Positions 38,074 to 50,300 of a stretch of DNA of 60,290 nucleotides are shown here, one piece after another (the stretch's first letter is position 1; every line of letters begins with the position of its first letter). Both the position numbers and the translations under genes were made by a program. Source of the DNA: Neocallimastix lanati (nom. inval.). Taxonomy: Eukaryota; Neocallimastigomycota; Neocallimastigomycetes; Neocallimastigales; Neocallimastigaceae. A model generated the notes under the pieces. The model saw nothing but the letters and a program-made list of their open reading frames with translations. It was not told the DNA's origin and did not search any database. The stretch covers positions 167,501 to 227,790 of the forward strand of contig JACVTC010000194.1 of NCBI GenBank assembly GCA_016946835.1, given 5' to 3'.

Positions 38074-38295
38074 TTTTAAATACTTCAATTAATATAATAT
38101 TTTATTAAAATATGTTTATTTAATGTTTATATAAAATATATTTGTACTCAATACAAAATATTTTTTTTAATAATAATAAGAATAAATATTTTTTCTTTAA
38201 TTTTCTTCCAGAGAAAATTTTATTATTTGATAATTATTTATTAACAAAAATAGTTAATAAAAAAAAAATAAGAAAAAATATAATGTATTTATATA
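38074..38295 (-). promoter_or_regulatory. GH6 copy 7 promoter and leader
   Basis: Minus strand: TATATAAATAC at 38295-38285, TTTTCTCTGGAAGAAAA at 38217-38201, TTGTATTGAGTACAA at 38146-38132, ATG at 38073. The loop centre differs from copy 6 (GAG against GAC) although the surrounding leader is a recent duplicate. Confidence 0.85.
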
Positions 38296-38604
38296 TAAAA
38301 TAAAATTATGTATTACAATAGAAAAAAAATTTTAAATTAATGTTTTAATTATTTATGAGTATCTTTCCTTGTTTAATATAAATTTAATAAAAATAAATTT
38401 AGTAATTGGAAAGATAAAAAAAATCAACAAATAAAAAATAAAGAATTTGATAGGGGTAAATATTTAGGAATACAATTTTTTTTCAAATTGTGAAGTCATC
38501 AACAATACTTAATAATATTTTTAAATTTTATTGGTTTCAATTATATATAATGATAATGATAATGATATAATCTCAATAGTAATAATAATTAAAATAATAA
38601 TTAA

Positions 38605-38700
<96 letters not shown>

Positions 38701-39020
38701 TTACAATAAACTGAATCTTTTGAAAAATATTAATTAAAATTATAAAATTATTTAAAATTTTCAAATATTCATGTTAATATATATATTTTTTTCTTTAATT
38801 GATAAATATGAAAAAATTTATTATGAATTATACTATAATTTAAATCAAAGTTATAAAGATATATATTTAATAATATATATTTGTAATATATTATTAATAT
38901 AAGTTTCAATTTTTCATAATATTAAAAAATTATTGTTTAAAATAAAATTATTATTCACATTTAAAAATATAAATATTCAAAAAATTAAATAATTTAATAC
39001 CATTTGAATATATATAATTT
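38296..39020. repeat. second copy of the upstream duplicated segment, with AAT microsatellite
   Basis: Counterpart of 35276-36130. The AAT array here is only about 100 bp (about 38605-38700) and the long polyA is missing. The Ile-only and Tyr-only open frames across it are artefacts of the trinucleotide repeat. Confidence 0.85.
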
Positions 39021-39334
39021 TTTGTTTATTTTTTATTTTTTATTATTTATTATTTATTGTTTTTTCTGTTTTGTTTTATTTAGCTACATTTATATAATAA
39101 TTTAATTTTTTTTTTTTTCAATTTATGAATATTTCTAATTCATTAATTATAATTATCAATTTAATTGTCATTCATTATTATAATTTTTTTCTATTTATAG
39201 ATATTTCTAATTTATTTATTATATTTAACATTTTATTTTTTAATTTATTGATAATAATATATTTTAATAATTTATTATAGAAAAATAACTTTCTAACTTT
39301 TATTTTTATTATTTTTTATTTTTTCTCATTTTAT
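39021..39334. other. AT-rich spacer downstream of GH6 copy 8
   Basis: No gene is seen; presumed 3' untranslated region of copy 8 lies next to 39334. Confidence 0.55.
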
Positions 39335-40801
39335 TTAGAGTGGTGGGTTAGCATTCTTAATACCTTGTTCAAAGTGCTTTTGGAACCATTGACCGGCTTC
39401 TGGTGCTGGCTTCATAGCAGTTTCATGACCACAGTAACCATCGAAACGAGCTGCACTTTCATCAGAAGTACCATCGGATTCACCAAGTGGCTTAATCCAA
39501 TAGAAAGCATCAAGATAATCCATACCAGAAACTGGACTAGCTTGTGGTCTAGCTCCAACTCCAACTCCTGTTTGGTTACACCATTCTCCTGGATGCTTAC
39601 GATCAACCTTCTTACCATTACGAGAACTATCAGAAACAAAGTAAACGGATTTGATACCTGCTGATTTGAAGTCCTTAGAAATAGCTTCTAAGTATCTCTT
39701 TTCATCTGGACATGGATTCCATTCAGTATCTGGTCCACGAGAAAGAGTTGGATCTTCCCATGGAGTGTAGTTAGAAACATTATCAGTGAAACCACGAACA
39801 TTACCTGGAGCACCAGAACTAATAACCTTGGCATAAACTTTACCAGCCTTTTCACGATTATCATCCCAACCTAACCAGAAAGCGTGACCAATATCAAGAT
39901 ACATAGCAACATGTGGAAGAACACCAAGCTTTTGAATTAAGTAAGCATGACCATCAAGATAGTATTTTTCAGAATCAGCACAAGCTGGAGTAGATTCAAG
40001 GTTAGTAACTAAGTTAGCAAGTGAATCGGGTTCAACAATAAGAACAACTGGTTGAGATTTGTAAGTCTTTAAATGACCTTCAATAACATCAATGTATTCA
40101 GACTTGTAACGAGCTAAATCACCATCATTGGCAAGAAGTTCACCGTTAGAAGCAAGAGCGTGACAATCACGACCTGGTAAATCATAAACAACGAAAACAG
40201 TTAAGATATCTTTACCACTACTTTGGTGTTGAGATTGAGCTCCTTGTAAATTAGATTCTAACCAACTTTGCATGTTCTTAATGGTATCTAACCAAATAGC
40301 ATTAGAGTAAGTCTTCATCTTTTCAGCCTTAGCAATAAGAGAAGAATCTGACATTTGAGCAATAGCTCCATCAACTTCTTCAACATAGTATGGATTGATG
40401 TAGAATTCAACACCCTTGAATGGATTACCAGAAATGGTGTATTGTTCATTAGATGGAGTAACATTACCACCACCAGTGCTACCACCAGTAGAACCAGTTG
40501 GAATACCACACCAGTCTCCATTTTCAACACCCCACTTACCTGAGGCATCAGTGTACCAAACTTCAGCATTTGAAGAAGAACAGCATGGATAACCTTGAGA
40601 AAGAGACCAACAAGTAGCTTGAGCTGGGGCATCGGCAATACCACACCAATTACCATTTTCTACACCCCACTTTCCATCGTTATCGGTGTAAACAACTTCA
40701 TTACCAGAACAACATGGATAACCTAATCTTTCAGCGAAGCAAGCGGCAGAAGCCTTAGCGGCGAGAGCAGCAGCGGCGGTTAAAGCAATAGAGGCCTTCA
40801 T
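39335..40801 (-). CDS. GH6 cellulase with two N-terminal dockerins, copy 8
   Basis: 488 residues, MKASIAL start, AQA insertion between dockerins, linker [10 protein letters not shown], catalytic acids RDC and EPDS intact. It combines GPDTEW (copies 5-9 type) with [10 protein letters not shown] (copy 3 type). The segment coding for [12 protein letters not shown] uses silent choices shared with its divergent neighbour copy 9 but not with its sister copies 6 and 7. Both facts suggest conversion among copies. Lies tandem behind copy 7 and divergent from copy 9 (1.64 kb between start codons). Confidence 0.97.
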   Translation of the reverse strand: MKASIALTAAAALAAKASAACFAERLGYPCCSGNEVVYTDNDGKWGVENGNWCGIADAPAQATCWSLSQGYPCCSSSNAEVWYTDASGKWGVENGDWCGIPTGSTGGSTGGGNVTPSNEQYTISGNPFKGVEFYINPYYVEEVDGAIAQMSDSSLIAKAEKMKTYSNAIWLDTIKNMQSWLESNLQGAQSQHQSSGKDILTVFVVYDLPGRDCHALASNGELLANDGDLARYKSEYIDVIEGHLKTYKSQPVVLIVEPDSLANLVTNLESTPACADSEKYYLDGHAYLIQKLGVLPHVAMYLDIGHAFWLGWDDNREKAGKVYAKVISSGAPGNVRGFTDNVSNYTPWEDPTLSRGPDTEWNPCPDEKRYLEAISKDFKSAGIKSVYFVSDSSRNGKKVDRKHPGEWCNQTGVGVGARPQASPVSGMDYLDAFYWIKPLGESDGTSDESAARFDGYCGHETAMKPAPEAGQWFQKHFEQGIKNANPPL

Positions 40802-41003
40802 TTTTTAATATTTTAAAATTGTTAATTTGAAAATGTAATATTTTTAAAGAATTAATGAATATAATTTTATTGTAATCAATACAATATTTTTAGAATATTA
40901 TTTAACCTAAATTTTTAATTTTAACTTTCTTCCAGAGAAAATTATATTTGTATAAAATTAGAAAAAAAAATAAAAATTACGAAAAAAAACCTAGCATATA
41001 TAT
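40802..41003 (-). promoter_or_regulatory. GH6 copy 8 promoter and leader
   Basis: Minus strand: TATA-like ATATATATGC at about 41003-40994, then the CTGGAAG element at 40941-40925 (TTTTCTCTGGAAGAAAG, the only copy with a changed end base), TTGTATTGATTACAA at 40884-40870, ATG at 40801. Confidence 0.8.
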
Positions 41004-42250
41004 AATAAATTTAATATTTATAAATTACTGAATTTTCATTATTCATGTATTATTTTTTATAATTATTTTTTTGTATTATATAATTTTAATATTTAACATA
41101 TCCAATATTTTTTTAATTACAATTAATTTAAAAATTTTTTGATAATAAAATAATAATGAATTAACTCAGAAAAATTAATAAAATTTAATTAAAAAATAAA
41201 ACATATTAAGTAATTGTGATTATTAAAACTTTAAATGATATAAAAAATTAAAATTCTAATTAAAACGAAATATTAAAAGAAATGGTAAAATAATATATTA
41301 AATTAAAGATTATAGACATAATATATATAATATATATGTTTATACATATGTTTATGCTTTTTTTTTTTTTTTTTTTTTTAATTTTAATACTTTAGTTCTA
41401 TTAGTGACTGCTTAATATAATTGTAATAAATTATAAAAACATAATATATAATTTATTGAAATAAAAATTTTTATAGGATTAAAGTTTTTCGCATGTTGAT
41501 AAAAATATATAATAAATTTTATTTATTTAAAAAATATCAAAATTATAAAAGATAATTGAAAATATATCATTTAAAATTTGTTGTTAAGATATATAAATTT
41601 TATTTATAATATGAAAAAACTACAGTTTTAAATATAATACATATTTTAAACGTTTTTTTATCTCAAAGTTACTAATAAATTTATTGTATTTCTATTCAAA
41701 ACTATACTTTTATGAATTAAAATAAATTAATATCATAGATGTATTTTAAAATTACATTTTATTTTAGTTAATACTTTTTAATTTTGAATATTTTAAGCAT
41801 TTTATATAAATATATATATTATTCTTTTAAGAAAACTAAAATAATTAAGGAGTGTTTAATTTCTAATATATATATTAAAATGCTTTTTACTTGAAGATAA
41901 TTTATTAAATGGAATTTTTTTTAATATTATAATTGTATTTAGCCAATTATATTTAAAAAAACAAATAAGTAATTGAAACAAGTTTAATTTATTGTAATTG
42001 AAACATAAATATATTTTAATTAAAATATGTATACGATAAATTCATGATGTTACCAGATATTCTAATTTAATTTTAATAATTATTATTATAAGCTTTTTAC
42101 AGTATCTTTTAATTTATTTTTTAAATTTTAAAATTATTTTAAAAAACATTCAATAAATTTTGAATAAAAAAATATGAAATATTATACATATAATTCTGAT
42201 TTAATTAATAGCAGTATTTAAAATATGTTTAATTAATTAAATTTAAAAAC
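41004..42250. other. AT-rich spacer between divergent GH6 copies 8 and 9
   Basis: No coding sequence is seen. It includes polyT near 41359-41379. Apart from the two leaders at its ends, the two halves are not mirror images, so the leaders are conserved for another reason than simple inversion. Confidence 0.6.
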
Positions 42251-42442
42251 TCTATATAAATTCAAATATTTTTCTAGTTTTTTTATTTTAATTTCAATTT
42301 AAATTTATTTTCTAAGTTTTCTCTGGAAGAAAATCAAATATTAAATTTGGAGTTTAATAATATTCAAAAAATATTGTATTGAGTACAAATATTTTTATAT
42401 ATAATTTTAATAAATATTTCAAATATATTAAAATATTCAAAA
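42251..42442 (+). promoter_or_regulatory. GH6 copy 9 promoter and leader
   Basis: TATATAAA at 42253, TTTTCTCTGGAAGAAAA at 42317-42333, TTGTATTGAGTACAA at 42374-42388, ATG at 42443. Confidence 0.85.
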
Positions 42443-43900
42443 ATGAAGGCCTCTATTGCTTTAACTGCTGCTGCTGCTCTTGCCGCTAAGGCTTCTGCCG
42501 CTTGCTTCGCTGAAAGATTAGGTTATCCATGTTGTTCTGGTAATGAAGTTGTTTATACCGATAACGATGGAAAGTGGGGTGTAGAAAACGGTAATTGGTG
42601 TGGTATTGCTGATGCTCCAACTTGCTGGTCTCTTTCTCAAGGTTATCCATGCTGTTCTTCTTCAAATGCTGAAGTTTGGTACACCGATGCCTCAGGTAAG
42701 TGGGGTGTTGAAAATGGAGACTGGTGTGGTATTCCAACTGGTTCTACTGGTGGTAGTACTGGTGGTGGTAATGTCACTCCATCTAATGAACAATACACCA
42801 TTTCTGGTAATCCATTCAAGGGTGTTGAATTCTACATCAATCCATACTATGTTGAAGAAGTTGATGGAGCTATTGCTCAAATGTCAGATTCTTCCCTCAT
42901 TGCTAAGGCTGAAAAGATGAAGACTTACTCTAATGCTATTTGGTTAGATACCATTAAGAACATGCAAAGTTGGTTAGAATCTAATTTACAAGGAGCTCAA
43001 TCTCAACACCAAAGTAGTGGTAAAGATATCTTAACAGTTTTCGTTGTTTATGATTTACCAGGTCGTGATTGTCACGCTCTTGCCTCTAACGGTGAACTTC
43101 TCGCCAATGATGGAGATTTAGCTCGTTACAAGTCAGAATATATTGATGTTATTGAAGGTCACTTAAAGACTTACAAATCTCAACCAGTTGTTCTTATTGT
43201 TGAACCAGATTCACTTGCTAACTTAGTTACTAATCTTGAATCTACTCCAGCTTGTGCTGATTCCGAAAAGTATTATCTTGAAGGACATGCTTATTTAATT
43301 AAGAAGCTTGGTGTTCTTCCACATGTTGCTATGTATCTTGATATTGGTCACGCTTTCTGGTTAGGTTGGGATGATAATCGTGAAAAGGCTGGTAAAGTTT
43401 ATGCCAAGGTTATTAGTTCTGGTGCTCCAGGTAATGTTCGTGGTTTCACTGATAATGTTTCTAACTACACTCCATGGGAAGATCCAACTCTTTCTCGTGG
43501 ACCAGATACTGAATGGAATCCATGTCCAGATGAAAAGAGATACTTAGAAGCTATTTCTAAGGACTTCAAATCAGCAGGTATCAAATCCGTTTACTTTGTT
43601 TCTGATAGTTCTCGTAATGGTAAGAAGGTTGATCGTAAGCATCCAGGAGAATGGTGTAACCAAACAGGAGTTGGAGTTGGAGCTAGACCACAAGCTAGTC
43701 CAGTTTCTGGTATGGATTATCTTGATGCTTTCTATTGGATTAAGCCACTTGGTGAATCCGATGGTACTTCTGATGAAAGTGCAGCTCGTTTCGATGGCTA
43801 CTGTGGTCATGAAACGGCTATGAAGCCAGCACCAGAAGCCGGTCAATGGTTCCAAAAGCACTTTGAACAAGGTATTAAGAACGCTAACCCACCACTCTAA
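42443..43900 (+). CDS. GH6 cellulase with two N-terminal dockerins, copy 9
   Basis: 485 residues, same domain order as copy 5 and apparently the same protein: signal peptide, two dockerins without the AQA insertion, linker [12 protein letters not shown]6 domain with both acids. DNA differs from copy 5 at many third positions. Near the 3' end (43660-43700) its silent choices are those of copy 8. Last gene of the cellulase cluster. Stop in CTCTAAATAAATTGAG, with an AATAAA-like signal overlapping the stop codon. Confidence 0.97.
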   Translation: MKASIALTAAAALAAKASAACFAERLGYPCCSGNEVVYTDNDGKWGVENGNWCGIADAPTCWSLSQGYPCCSSSNAEVWYTDASGKWGVENGDWCGIPTGSTGGSTGGGNVTPSNEQYTISGNPFKGVEFYINPYYVEEVDGAIAQMSDSSLIAKAEKMKTYSNAIWLDTIKNMQSWLESNLQGAQSQHQSSGKDILTVFVVYDLPGRDCHALASNGELLANDGDLARYKSEYIDVIEGHLKTYKSQPVVLIVEPDSLANLVTNLESTPACADSEKYYLEGHAYLIKKLGVLPHVAMYLDIGHAFWLGWDDNREKAGKVYAKVISSGAPGNVRGFTDNVSNYTPWEDPTLSRGPDTEWNPCPDEKRYLEAISKDFKSAGIKSVYFVSDSSRNGKKVDRKHPGEWCNQTGVGVGARPQASPVSGMDYLDAFYWIKPLGESDGTSDESAARFDGYCGHETAMKPAPEAGQWFQKHFEQGIKNANPPL

Positions 43901-44506
43901 ATAAATTGAGAAGTCTAAAAATTTAAAAGAAATAAAATATACCGAAAATAAATTATTTATGATACTAAATGCGAATAAACAAATATATAATTAATATATA
44001 AAGAAAATTAAAAATATAAAATATTGATAAAAATTAATTTAATAATTAAATATAGAAAATAAAAAATAGTAATGATAATGATAATAGACAAAAAAATAAA
44101 AAAAAATTAAATAAATAAAAAAATAATAAAAAATAAAAAATTTTAATTATAAATTATAAAATTATATAATAATATAATATATTATATAATTAATATTTTT
44201 ATGTGTTTTTATAAAAATAAATAGAAAATTAAATATATATAATATGAAATATTGTTTTAGTAAAAAGTATATAAAAAAAATAATAAAAACAAAAAATTTT
44301 AATTATAAATTATATAATTATATAATAAAAGAATATATTAAATAATTATTACTTTTGTGTGCTTTTTACAAAATAAAATAGATATATTAATATATATAAT
44401 ATAAAATATTGTTTCAGCAAGAAATAAATTTATATTTAGTATTTATACTTTATATGTTTAATAAAATTTAACAATTTGCAATAACTATGAATAAAAACAA
44501 TAAAAT

Positions 44507-44551
<45 letters not shown>

Positions 44552-45422
44552 TTTGGTGGTAACAAAAATTTAATTAATTATTAAAGAATATTTAATTGAA
44601 TAATAATTATTTATTTATATAATTAACAAAAAATTACTGAATTTATTATTTATATTGGAATTGTTATTTTTTTTTATTTATTTTCAAACTTTTTAAAAAT
44701 AATTATTAAATATATAAAAGATTATTTATTATAACTACGAAATATCTTTTTTTATATATACGTTTAATAATAATATAATTATTTAATTAATTATAGGCAT
44801 AAAAATTAAAGGTAAAATATTTAAAAAAAGCAAATTTATATAAATTTAAATTAATGAATTATAATAAATTATTATGAAATGAGATAAATATCAAATATAA
44901 GAATTAAAATTTAATATATTTAACCAATAGAATTAATTATCTAAATGTATAAAATAAGCATGATGTATTTTTTATTTTTATTTTACTTAACACTTTTATA
45001 TTAAAACAAATACGAAAATATAATATGAATTGTTAATCTTTATCTGAGTTAAAAGATTAAGAGTCTCAGTCTCCTCAGATTGAGTTATAACAAAAGATAA
45101 ATATTTATATTTTTTTTTGGATTATATAAACAATGATATTTTTTTGTCATAAATGTTCAAAAGTTTTAAAATTAAAAAAAAAAGGAGTTTTTTTTTTTTT
45201 TAACGTCTACTCTTATATAAATCTATAACATATAACTTAAACAAAAACTATAACTCAATCTAATGTATTCAAAATAAGAAACATATTTCAATGATATTGA
45301 TTTTTTTTTTCAAGAAATCTTACAACATAATATGATATTAAATTTAGTAATGAATTAAAAATTAAATAAATATAAATATCATTTATAATAAAATATAAAT
45401 AAAAATAATAGCAAAATACTTT
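43901..45422. other. AT-rich intergenic DNA to the retrotransposon region
   Basis: No gene is seen. PolyT of about 38 bases near 44512-44549. From about 45026 the composition changes (tctgagttaaaag, agtctcagtctcctcag). A 12-bp inverted pair gattgagttata/tataactcaatc lies about 170 bp apart near 45079 and 45249. This could be a degraded copia LTR belonging to the gag at 46152, but its ends cannot be set. Confidence 0.5.
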
Positions 45423-45690
45423 GAGCTGAGTAAAGTCAGCCAAATGAATAAAAATATTTTGAGCTGAGTAAAGTCAACCAAATGAATAAAAATACTTTGA
45501 GCTGAGTAATGTCAGCCAAATGGTTAAAATATCTTGAGCTGAGTAAAGTCAGCCAAATGAACAAAATACTTTGAGCTGAGTAAAGTCAGCCAAATGGATA
45601 AAAATACTCTGAGCTGAATAAAGTCAGCCAAATGAATAATAATATTTTGAGCTGAGTAAAGTCAGCCAAATAATCTGAGCTGATTACATA
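45423..45690. repeat. minisatellite with palindromic core, seven full copies plus one partial
   Basis: GAGCTGA starts at 45423, 45461, 45499, 45536, 45573, 45611 and 45649, with a partial copy at 45677. Spacing is 37-38 bp. The core GAGCTGAGTAAAGTCAGCC holds the inverted repeat GCTGA...TCAGC, followed by a variable caaatgaataaaaatactt-like spacer. Substitutions occur mostly in the spacer. It lies about 460 bp upstream of the copia-like gag start. Same-strand orientation, so it could be part of that element's leader or promoter; this is inference. Confidence 0.95.
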
Positions 45691-46151
45691 AATATAAATA
45701 TAAAAAAATAATAAAAATAAAAATAAGAATAAAAAAATTTTTTTTATCAAAGAAATCACTTAATCAAATGAATAACAAAATATAATCATCTTATTTGACA
45801 AAACTAAAGATCAAAATAAAATTTCAATGAATCAAAAATAAACAATTTAAACAATAAAAATAATATAAATAACCAATCGCAAAAATCAACATTTAATAAT
45901 CAGATGATATCTATAACTAAAATATACCCAATAAAACAGGACAAAATCAGTATTCGGCATATTAAAATAATATAAACAATTCAATATAAACCCCCCAATC
46001 ATAAACCATTTTTTAATCAAATTTTAAATTAAAAATATAAATATAAATAAAACAAATAATAAAATAAAAAATTATTCTATAACAATATTAAATTTATATT
46101 ACGAAATACAACTAATCCCTTAAATAAAGCAGTATTAACAATCAAAATAAT

Positions 46152-46538
46152 ATGACAAGACAAGGAAATATTAATCAACCTATTGTGATTAACGATCCCC
46201 AAACAAAGGGCATCACTTTCAGTTACTCTAAAAATTTCAATAGAGTAATTGATCTTACTCCAGACAATTACAACAGCTGGAGAACTAGTATCCTTTACTT
46301 ATTAATGATAAATAACCTTGAAGGATACGTTGTTTCTGAAAAGGTGAAGAAGATAAGAAAAAGGAATGTTAAAGATGACCTCAGCGATTACATGGAAGAT
46401 AAGTTCGATAATAATTTAGTGTATGATAAAGACACCAACCATCTAGACATTAAAAATGATGTCATGGTAAAATGGATCATCATTAATAGTTTAGGAGAGG
46501 AAACTAGGAAAATAATCAAGGAAAAGGGAAAACTATAA
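46152..46538 (+). pseudogene. copia-type gag, truncated by LTR insertion
   Basis: 128 residues, MTRQGNINQP start. It contains the copia Gag signature region NYNSWRTSILYLLMI, LEGYV and MVKWIIINSLGEE. The frame ends at CTA TAA, where the TAA belongs to the first bases of the LTR that begins at 46534. The 3' part of gag and all of pol are missing. Known: Ty1/copia Gag is several hundred residues long, so this is a broken N-terminal piece. The residual ORF is otherwise clean, so the host element was young when interrupted. Confidence 0.75.
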
Positions 46539-47306
46539 AGTTTTGATTTAAAAAATAGATTATAAGTCAAAAATTATAATAACACTAAATAACACAAAAA
46601 TGTTTTATAAACAAATAAGTTTTATTATATTTAGATTTTAAAATAATCTTTATTAATTATAAGTGTTATTAACAATAAATCGTTAATAACAATTACATCG
46701 ATTAAAATACATGAAATTTGGTTAACTATTTATATTTTTATCTTATTACATTTAGAATATATAATTCCTATTGAATTATATTATCTAACTATTTATTTAA
46801 AAACAATACTAACCTAAACTAATAATAAATAATTAACTATTACTAAATAAAGAGAATTATAATTAATAACTAAAATAAATATAAACAATTTCAATCGAGC
46901 TCATTTATTATTTATTTATTATTTAAATATTATTAATAAATTCTTATTATATTTTCTATTTAAAATTAATATAAAAGTTGTCATAATTATTTAATATGAT
47001 TTTAGCATAAAATGCCGCAAGTTTCAACATGACTAATTGCATAGTTTCATGTTGTTAATTTATCTTGTAAAAAACCTTAACTCTTATTATTTAAATTAAA
47101 TTACATAAAAAGAAATGATTTTCAATTACTAGTTTCACAAGAGAAATTTTTAATTTATTAATATGATTGGGAAGAAGTCGAAGTTTTGTTTAAAATTATT
47201 TGCAATAATTTTATACACGTGATTTTTAATAGATTTATTTCAATTTTACTTAAATTTATGATTAAATTTAATTAAAATTTATAAAGATATTAATAATATC
47301 TTTACA
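46534..47306 (-). repeat. 3' LTR of element 1 (complete)
   Basis: 773 bp. In element orientation it starts TGTAAAGATATT (47306 downward) and ends CTTTATA (46534). The ends form an imperfect inverted repeat TGTAAAG/CTTTATA. The first 427 bases in window order match 52543-52969. Confidence 0.85.
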
Positions 47307-47322
47307 ATCTCGCCCCTTAAGT
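47307..47322 (-). promoter_or_regulatory. polypurine tract of element 1
   Basis: On the minus strand a run CTTAAGGGGCGAGAT directly precedes the 3' LTR. A purine tract at this point primes plus-strand DNA synthesis in LTR elements. The neighbouring sequence also forms an inverted pair TCTCGC/GCGAGA (47309-47337). Confidence 0.6.
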
Positions 47323-47343
47323 CGAGCTCCTGCGAGATTAACT

Positions 47344-50300
47344 TTAAGAAGGAAGATCAATTACAAAAGGTTGATATTTATGTCTAACATAGTACTCGTT
47401 TGCATCATCAGGTGGTTGACAGAATTCGTTGTTAACATTCGAAGATTTGTTCTTCTTTTCTTTTCTGTAATATTCTTGTATTAATTGTCTATCAAGAATT
47501 TGATCTTCATCAATCCAAGTATTTTCACTAAAATCGCATCCTTTCCATTTAATCAAGTAACGATTCTTATTGTTAAAGGTTTTCATTTTAATTATTCTTT
47601 CAGGAGTTCTATCAATTGTATCCGTATTAAGATTAATATTTCTTCTACGAGTATTTCTTCTGTTTGAAAATTCATTTTCATGATAAGGTTCGAGAAGTGA
47701 AACATGAAATACAGGGTGACAACGCATATTATTAGGAAGTTTAAGTTCGTACGCTAAGTCACTAACTTTTCTTATTATTTCAAAAGGTCCTATTAGTTGA
47801 TCAGATAATTTTCTATTTTTCTTTGTTGTATTACCCTTTAAAAGATAAACTTTATTTCCTACTTTAAAATCTGGAGAATCCATTCTTTTCAGATCTGCAT
47901 ATTTCTTATAAGTCTTTTTTGCTTGCTCTAAGTTTTCTTTTAAAAATTTAATGTTTTCATTAATATTTAATATTCTTTTCTCAGCTCTATGCGGATTCTC
48001 ATTTGAAGGAATTTCAGGATTAAATTTCGGATTAAAACCATAATTTGCAAAAAATGGTGATTGATTTATTGACTGTTGTAAAGTATTATTATAGGAAAAT
48101 TCTGCAAAAGGTAATAAATCAAGCCAGTTATTTTGCTTTTCATTGATGAAACAACGAAGATATTGTTCCAATATCGAGTTCACCCTCTCCGTTTGACCAT
48201 CGGTCTGCGGGTGATAAGCAGTAGAAAAAGAATGCTTAATATTTAAAAGAGAGCAAAGACGATTCCAAAAATCAGAGGTAAACTGAGAACCACGATCAGA
48301 AATAATAGAATCGGGGAAACCATGAAGTTTAAAAATATTAGCAATGAAAGAATCAGCAGCAATAGAAGCAGTAGGAAGACATCTAAAAGGTATAAAATGA
48401 GCCATTTTAGTTAAGCGATCCACAACAACCATTATAGTGGTCATATCTTTGGATTTCGGAAGTTCAACAATAAAATCCATAGAGATAGCAGACCAGGCTC
48501 TATTTGGTGTAGAAAGTGGAGAAAGTAAACCATATGGCTTATGTCTTGGGATTTTGGATTTTGAACAAATTTCACAAGATTTAATAAACATTTTAACATC
48601 TTTTTGTAATTTAGGCCACCAGAAATTACGAGAAATAAGTTCAATAGTTTTATTAATTCCAAAATGACCAGCAGAAATAGAGTCATGATGGAGTTCTAAA
48701 ACTCTTATTCTAATTTTATTGGGAACATAAATTAAATTTTCAAAAAGTAAATAACCATTTTTGTCAAGAGAAAATTTATCGATTTTACTAAAAGGGGGAT
48801 CTTTTGATTTATCATTTTTAAGAAATTCAGTTATTTTGCAATAGAATTCATCATTAGCTAGAGAATCATGAATAGAGGAGATTAAAGAATCATTCTTAAA
48901 ACTACATGAATTAATAACGCATGAAATAGGACGAACACTAGCAAATAAATGATCACTACGTCTTGATAAAATATCTGGTTTACCTGACTTTTTACCAGCT
49001 CTGTAAATTAGTTTAAAATCAAATCTAGATAAGAATTCATACCAACGAATTTGGCGTTGGGAAAGAAGTTCAGGTTTTCGAGGGAAAGTTAAATTCTTAT
49101 GATCAGTATAAATAATAAACTGATGGCGAGCTCCTTCTAAGTAATGTCTCCATCCTTCCAATGCAACTTTAATAGCAAGAAGTTCTTTGTCATAGATAGG
49201 GTAATTTCTTTGGGATTTAGTTAAGCTAGTAGAAATAAAAGCAATTGGATGCAAATGCCCATCAAATTCCTGAGAAAGAATTGCACCAACAGCAAAATTA
49301 CTAGCATCAGTTTCAACAATGAATTGTTTGTTGCTATCAGGATGTTTCAAAATAGGAGCAGTAGTAAATAATTCTTTTAAAGTATCAAACGCTTTTTGTT
49401 GTTCAGAACTCCAATTAAAAGGAACATTTTTTCTAGTTAATTTGTGGAGAGGATTTGCAATTTTCGCAAAGTCTTTAATAAAAATTCTGTAATAATTACA
49501 AAGTCCAATAAACGATTGAATTTCTTTAACGTTTGTTGGAACAGGCCAATCTAAAATTGCTTTAACTTTTTCTTTATCCATTTTAATTCCATCTCTTGAT
49601 AAAACATAACCAAGAAAGGTAGTTTCAGTTACATCAAATTCACACTTTTCTAATTTAACAACTAAATGATTCTCTAACAATTTTCTTAAAACTTTCTTAA
49701 CATGTACATGATGTTCTTCTAAAGTATTAGAATAAATTAAAATGTCATCAATGTAAGAGATTACAAAATCATCTAAGTAATCACTGAGAACATCATTTAT
49801 AAAATGTTGGAATGTAGCAGGGGCATTCTTAAGCCCAAAAGGCATAACGAGATATTCAAAGTGCCCGTATCTTGTACGAAAGGCAGTTTTGTACTCGTCA
49901 CCTTCTTTAATTCTTACTAAGTTATAAGCAGATTTTAAATCTAACTTAGTAAAATATTTAGCACCTTTAACTCTATCCAACAATTCACTAATTAAAGGAA
50001 GTGGATAAGAGTTACGGATGGTCATTTCGTTCAATTTTCTATAATCAATAACTAGTCTATAAGTACCATCCTTTTTTCTAACAAATAAAATAGGTGCACC
50101 AGCAGGAGAAGAAGATTTCCTAATAAAACCCTTTTTTAAATTCTCTTCTAAATATTTCATTAATTCTTCTCTCTCCGTTTCAGTTAAAGGGTACAACGGA
50201 CCATAAAATAGACTACAATTATCTTTTAATTTAATTTCACAATCATAATTACGATGCGGAGGTAACACATTACAATTATTTTCATTAAACACTTCTTTAA

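Noticed and set aside
38531-38764. Open frames of almost only isoleucine (plus strand) or tyrosine (minus strand)
   Set aside because: They are translations of the AAT microsatellite at about 38605-38700, not genes.
45423-45690. CRISPR-like array of regularly spaced palindromic repeats
   Set aside because: Spacers are themselves near-identical, repeats are imperfect, and the host is a fungus; this is a minisatellite.
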